In this document: positions 63,584 through 64,000 of the stretch, one piece after another
Layout: every line of letters starts with the position of its first letter
How positions within the stretch are numbered: position 1 is the stretch's first letter
Program-made: the position numbers and the translations under genes
Notes under the pieces: generated by a model
Seen by the model: only the letters and a program-made list of their open reading frames with translations
Told to the model about the DNA's origin: nothing
Database searches by the model: none
Source of the DNA: Aurantiacibacter xanthus
GTDB taxonomy: Bacteria > Pseudomonadota > Alphaproteobacteria > Sphingomonadales > Sphingomonadaceae
Reading direction: 5' to 3'
DNA length: 64,000 bases
Assembly (NCBI RefSeq): GCF_003584015.1
Contig: NZ_QXFM01000139.1
Coordinates: forward strand, 72,146-136,145

Positions 63584-64000
63584 GTGATCGTTCGCGACAA
63601 GCCGACCCGCCTCGAACTGGCCTTCGCGGTACGCGGCTCGATCGTGCCGGTGATCGCGCCGCGTCTGCTGATGCTGGCCACGCTTGCAGCGCTGGTCGTG
63701 TTCGTCCACCACCGCTGGCCCGGCCTCGTGCCCGAGCTTGGCGGCACCGGCTTCACCGTGTTCGGCATCGCGCTCTCCCTGTTCCTCGGCTTCCGCAACA
63801 ACGCCGCCTACGAGCGCTGGTGGGAAGCCCGCAAGCTGTGGGGCGGACTGCTCGCCGACCTGCGCAGCTTCGCCCGCGAGCTTGACCTGTTCGAGCCGGA
63901 ACGCGAACGCCGCCGCGAGCTGCTGCGGCTCGCGCTCGCCTTCCTGCACCTGCACCGCGCCAACCTGCGCCAGCTTGCGGGCGACCCCGAGAGCACCCGG
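63584..64000 (+). CDS. Bestrophin-like anion channel family protein (3' end outside window)
   Basis: Only the first 139 residues are visible, read from a GTG at 63584, four bases after the ubiG stop. The protein begins MIVRDKPTRLELAFAVRGSIVPVIAPRL (in parts), has membrane helices at about residues 23-42 and 52-70, and contains FLGFRNNAAYERWWEARKLWGGL, the family hallmark with Asn-Asn and Trp-Trp. Bacterial members (YneE/KpBest type) form pentameric ion channels. It is co-transcribed with ubiG by spacing. Confidence 0.85.
   Translation, partial: MIVRDKPTRLELAFAVRGSIVPVIAPRLLMLATLAALVVFVHHRWPGLVPELGGTGFTVFGIALSLFLGFRNNAAYERWWEARKLWGGLLADLRSFARELDLFEPERERRRELLRLALAFLHLHRANLRQLAGDPESTR

Overview
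This window looks like chromosomal DNA of a sphingomonad (Alphaproteobacteria, Sphingomonadales; a Novosphingobium-like organism is plausible, but genus is inference). The reasons are its high GC content, three large TonB-dependent receptors, a full protocatechuate 4,5-cleavage (lig) gene set laid out as two divergent transcripts, a tetrahydrofolate-dependent aryl-methyl-ether demethylase of the LigM/DesA type, a TTAA-N7-TTAA (CtrA-type) site, and housekeeping genes such as ubiG and lysC. The window opens inside an efflux outer-membrane gene and ends inside a bestrophin-like gene.

Layout. 1-6.1 kb: a tripartite RND efflux operon under a TetR repressor with matching TACC-N4-GGTA dyads. 6.1-15.7 kb: a catabolic block of unknown substrate (MarR, aldehyde dehydrogenase, amidohydrolase, metallo-beta-lactamase-fold hydrolase, TetR, fumarylacetoacetase-like hydrolase, flavin monooxygenase, TonB receptor). 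15.9-20.8 kb: a small barrel-like protein, tRNA-Leu(CAG), an NDUFA9-like protein, a transaldolase-family protein and a GGDEF protein. 20.8-30.4 kb: the protocatechuate 4,5-cleavage pathway, ligK-ligU-ligI leftward and dehydrogenase-ligJ-DUF2218-ligA-ligB-ligC-AKR-CmcJ/NvfI-like rightward. 30.5-39.4 kb: a porin-like protein, a chemoreceptor, small lipoproteins, and a cluster with a LigW-like decarboxylase. 39.6-50.1 kb: two tandem paralogous TonB receptors, a MetE-like methyltransferase, a lipoprotein PQQ alcohol dehydrogenase with fused cytochrome c, and an aldehyde dehydrogenase. 50.2-51.2 kb: an AT-rich insert with a small winged-helix-like protein and an adenine DNA methyltransferase. 51.2-55.5 kb: an oxidative operon (amidohydrolase, phosphatase-like, SDR, MDR, TauD). 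55.5-64 kb: a DivK-like receiver, VOC protein, LigM-type O-demethylase, alpha/beta hydrolase, globin-coupled chemoreceptor, nitronate monooxygenase, lysC, ubiG and a bestrophin homologue.

How the genes fit together. Lignin-type aromatics could enter by the TonB receptors. Side chains could be oxidised by the PQQ and aldehyde dehydrogenases, carboxyl groups removed by the LigW-like enzyme, and methyl ethers cut by the LigM-type enzyme to give protocatechuate or gallate. LigAB opens the ring, LigC oxidises the product, and LigI, LigU, LigJ and LigK take it to pyruvate and oxaloacetate. The MetE-like enzyme could accept the methyl group from 5-methyl-tetrahydrofolate. The core lig assignments rest on sequence and conserved residues; the wider route is inference.

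The least explained items are the AT-rich methyltransferase insert with a palindrome over its own leaderless promoter, the DUF2218 and DUF1932 proteins translationally coupled into the ring-cleavage operon, and the AKR plus CmcJ/NvfI-like pair behind ligC.
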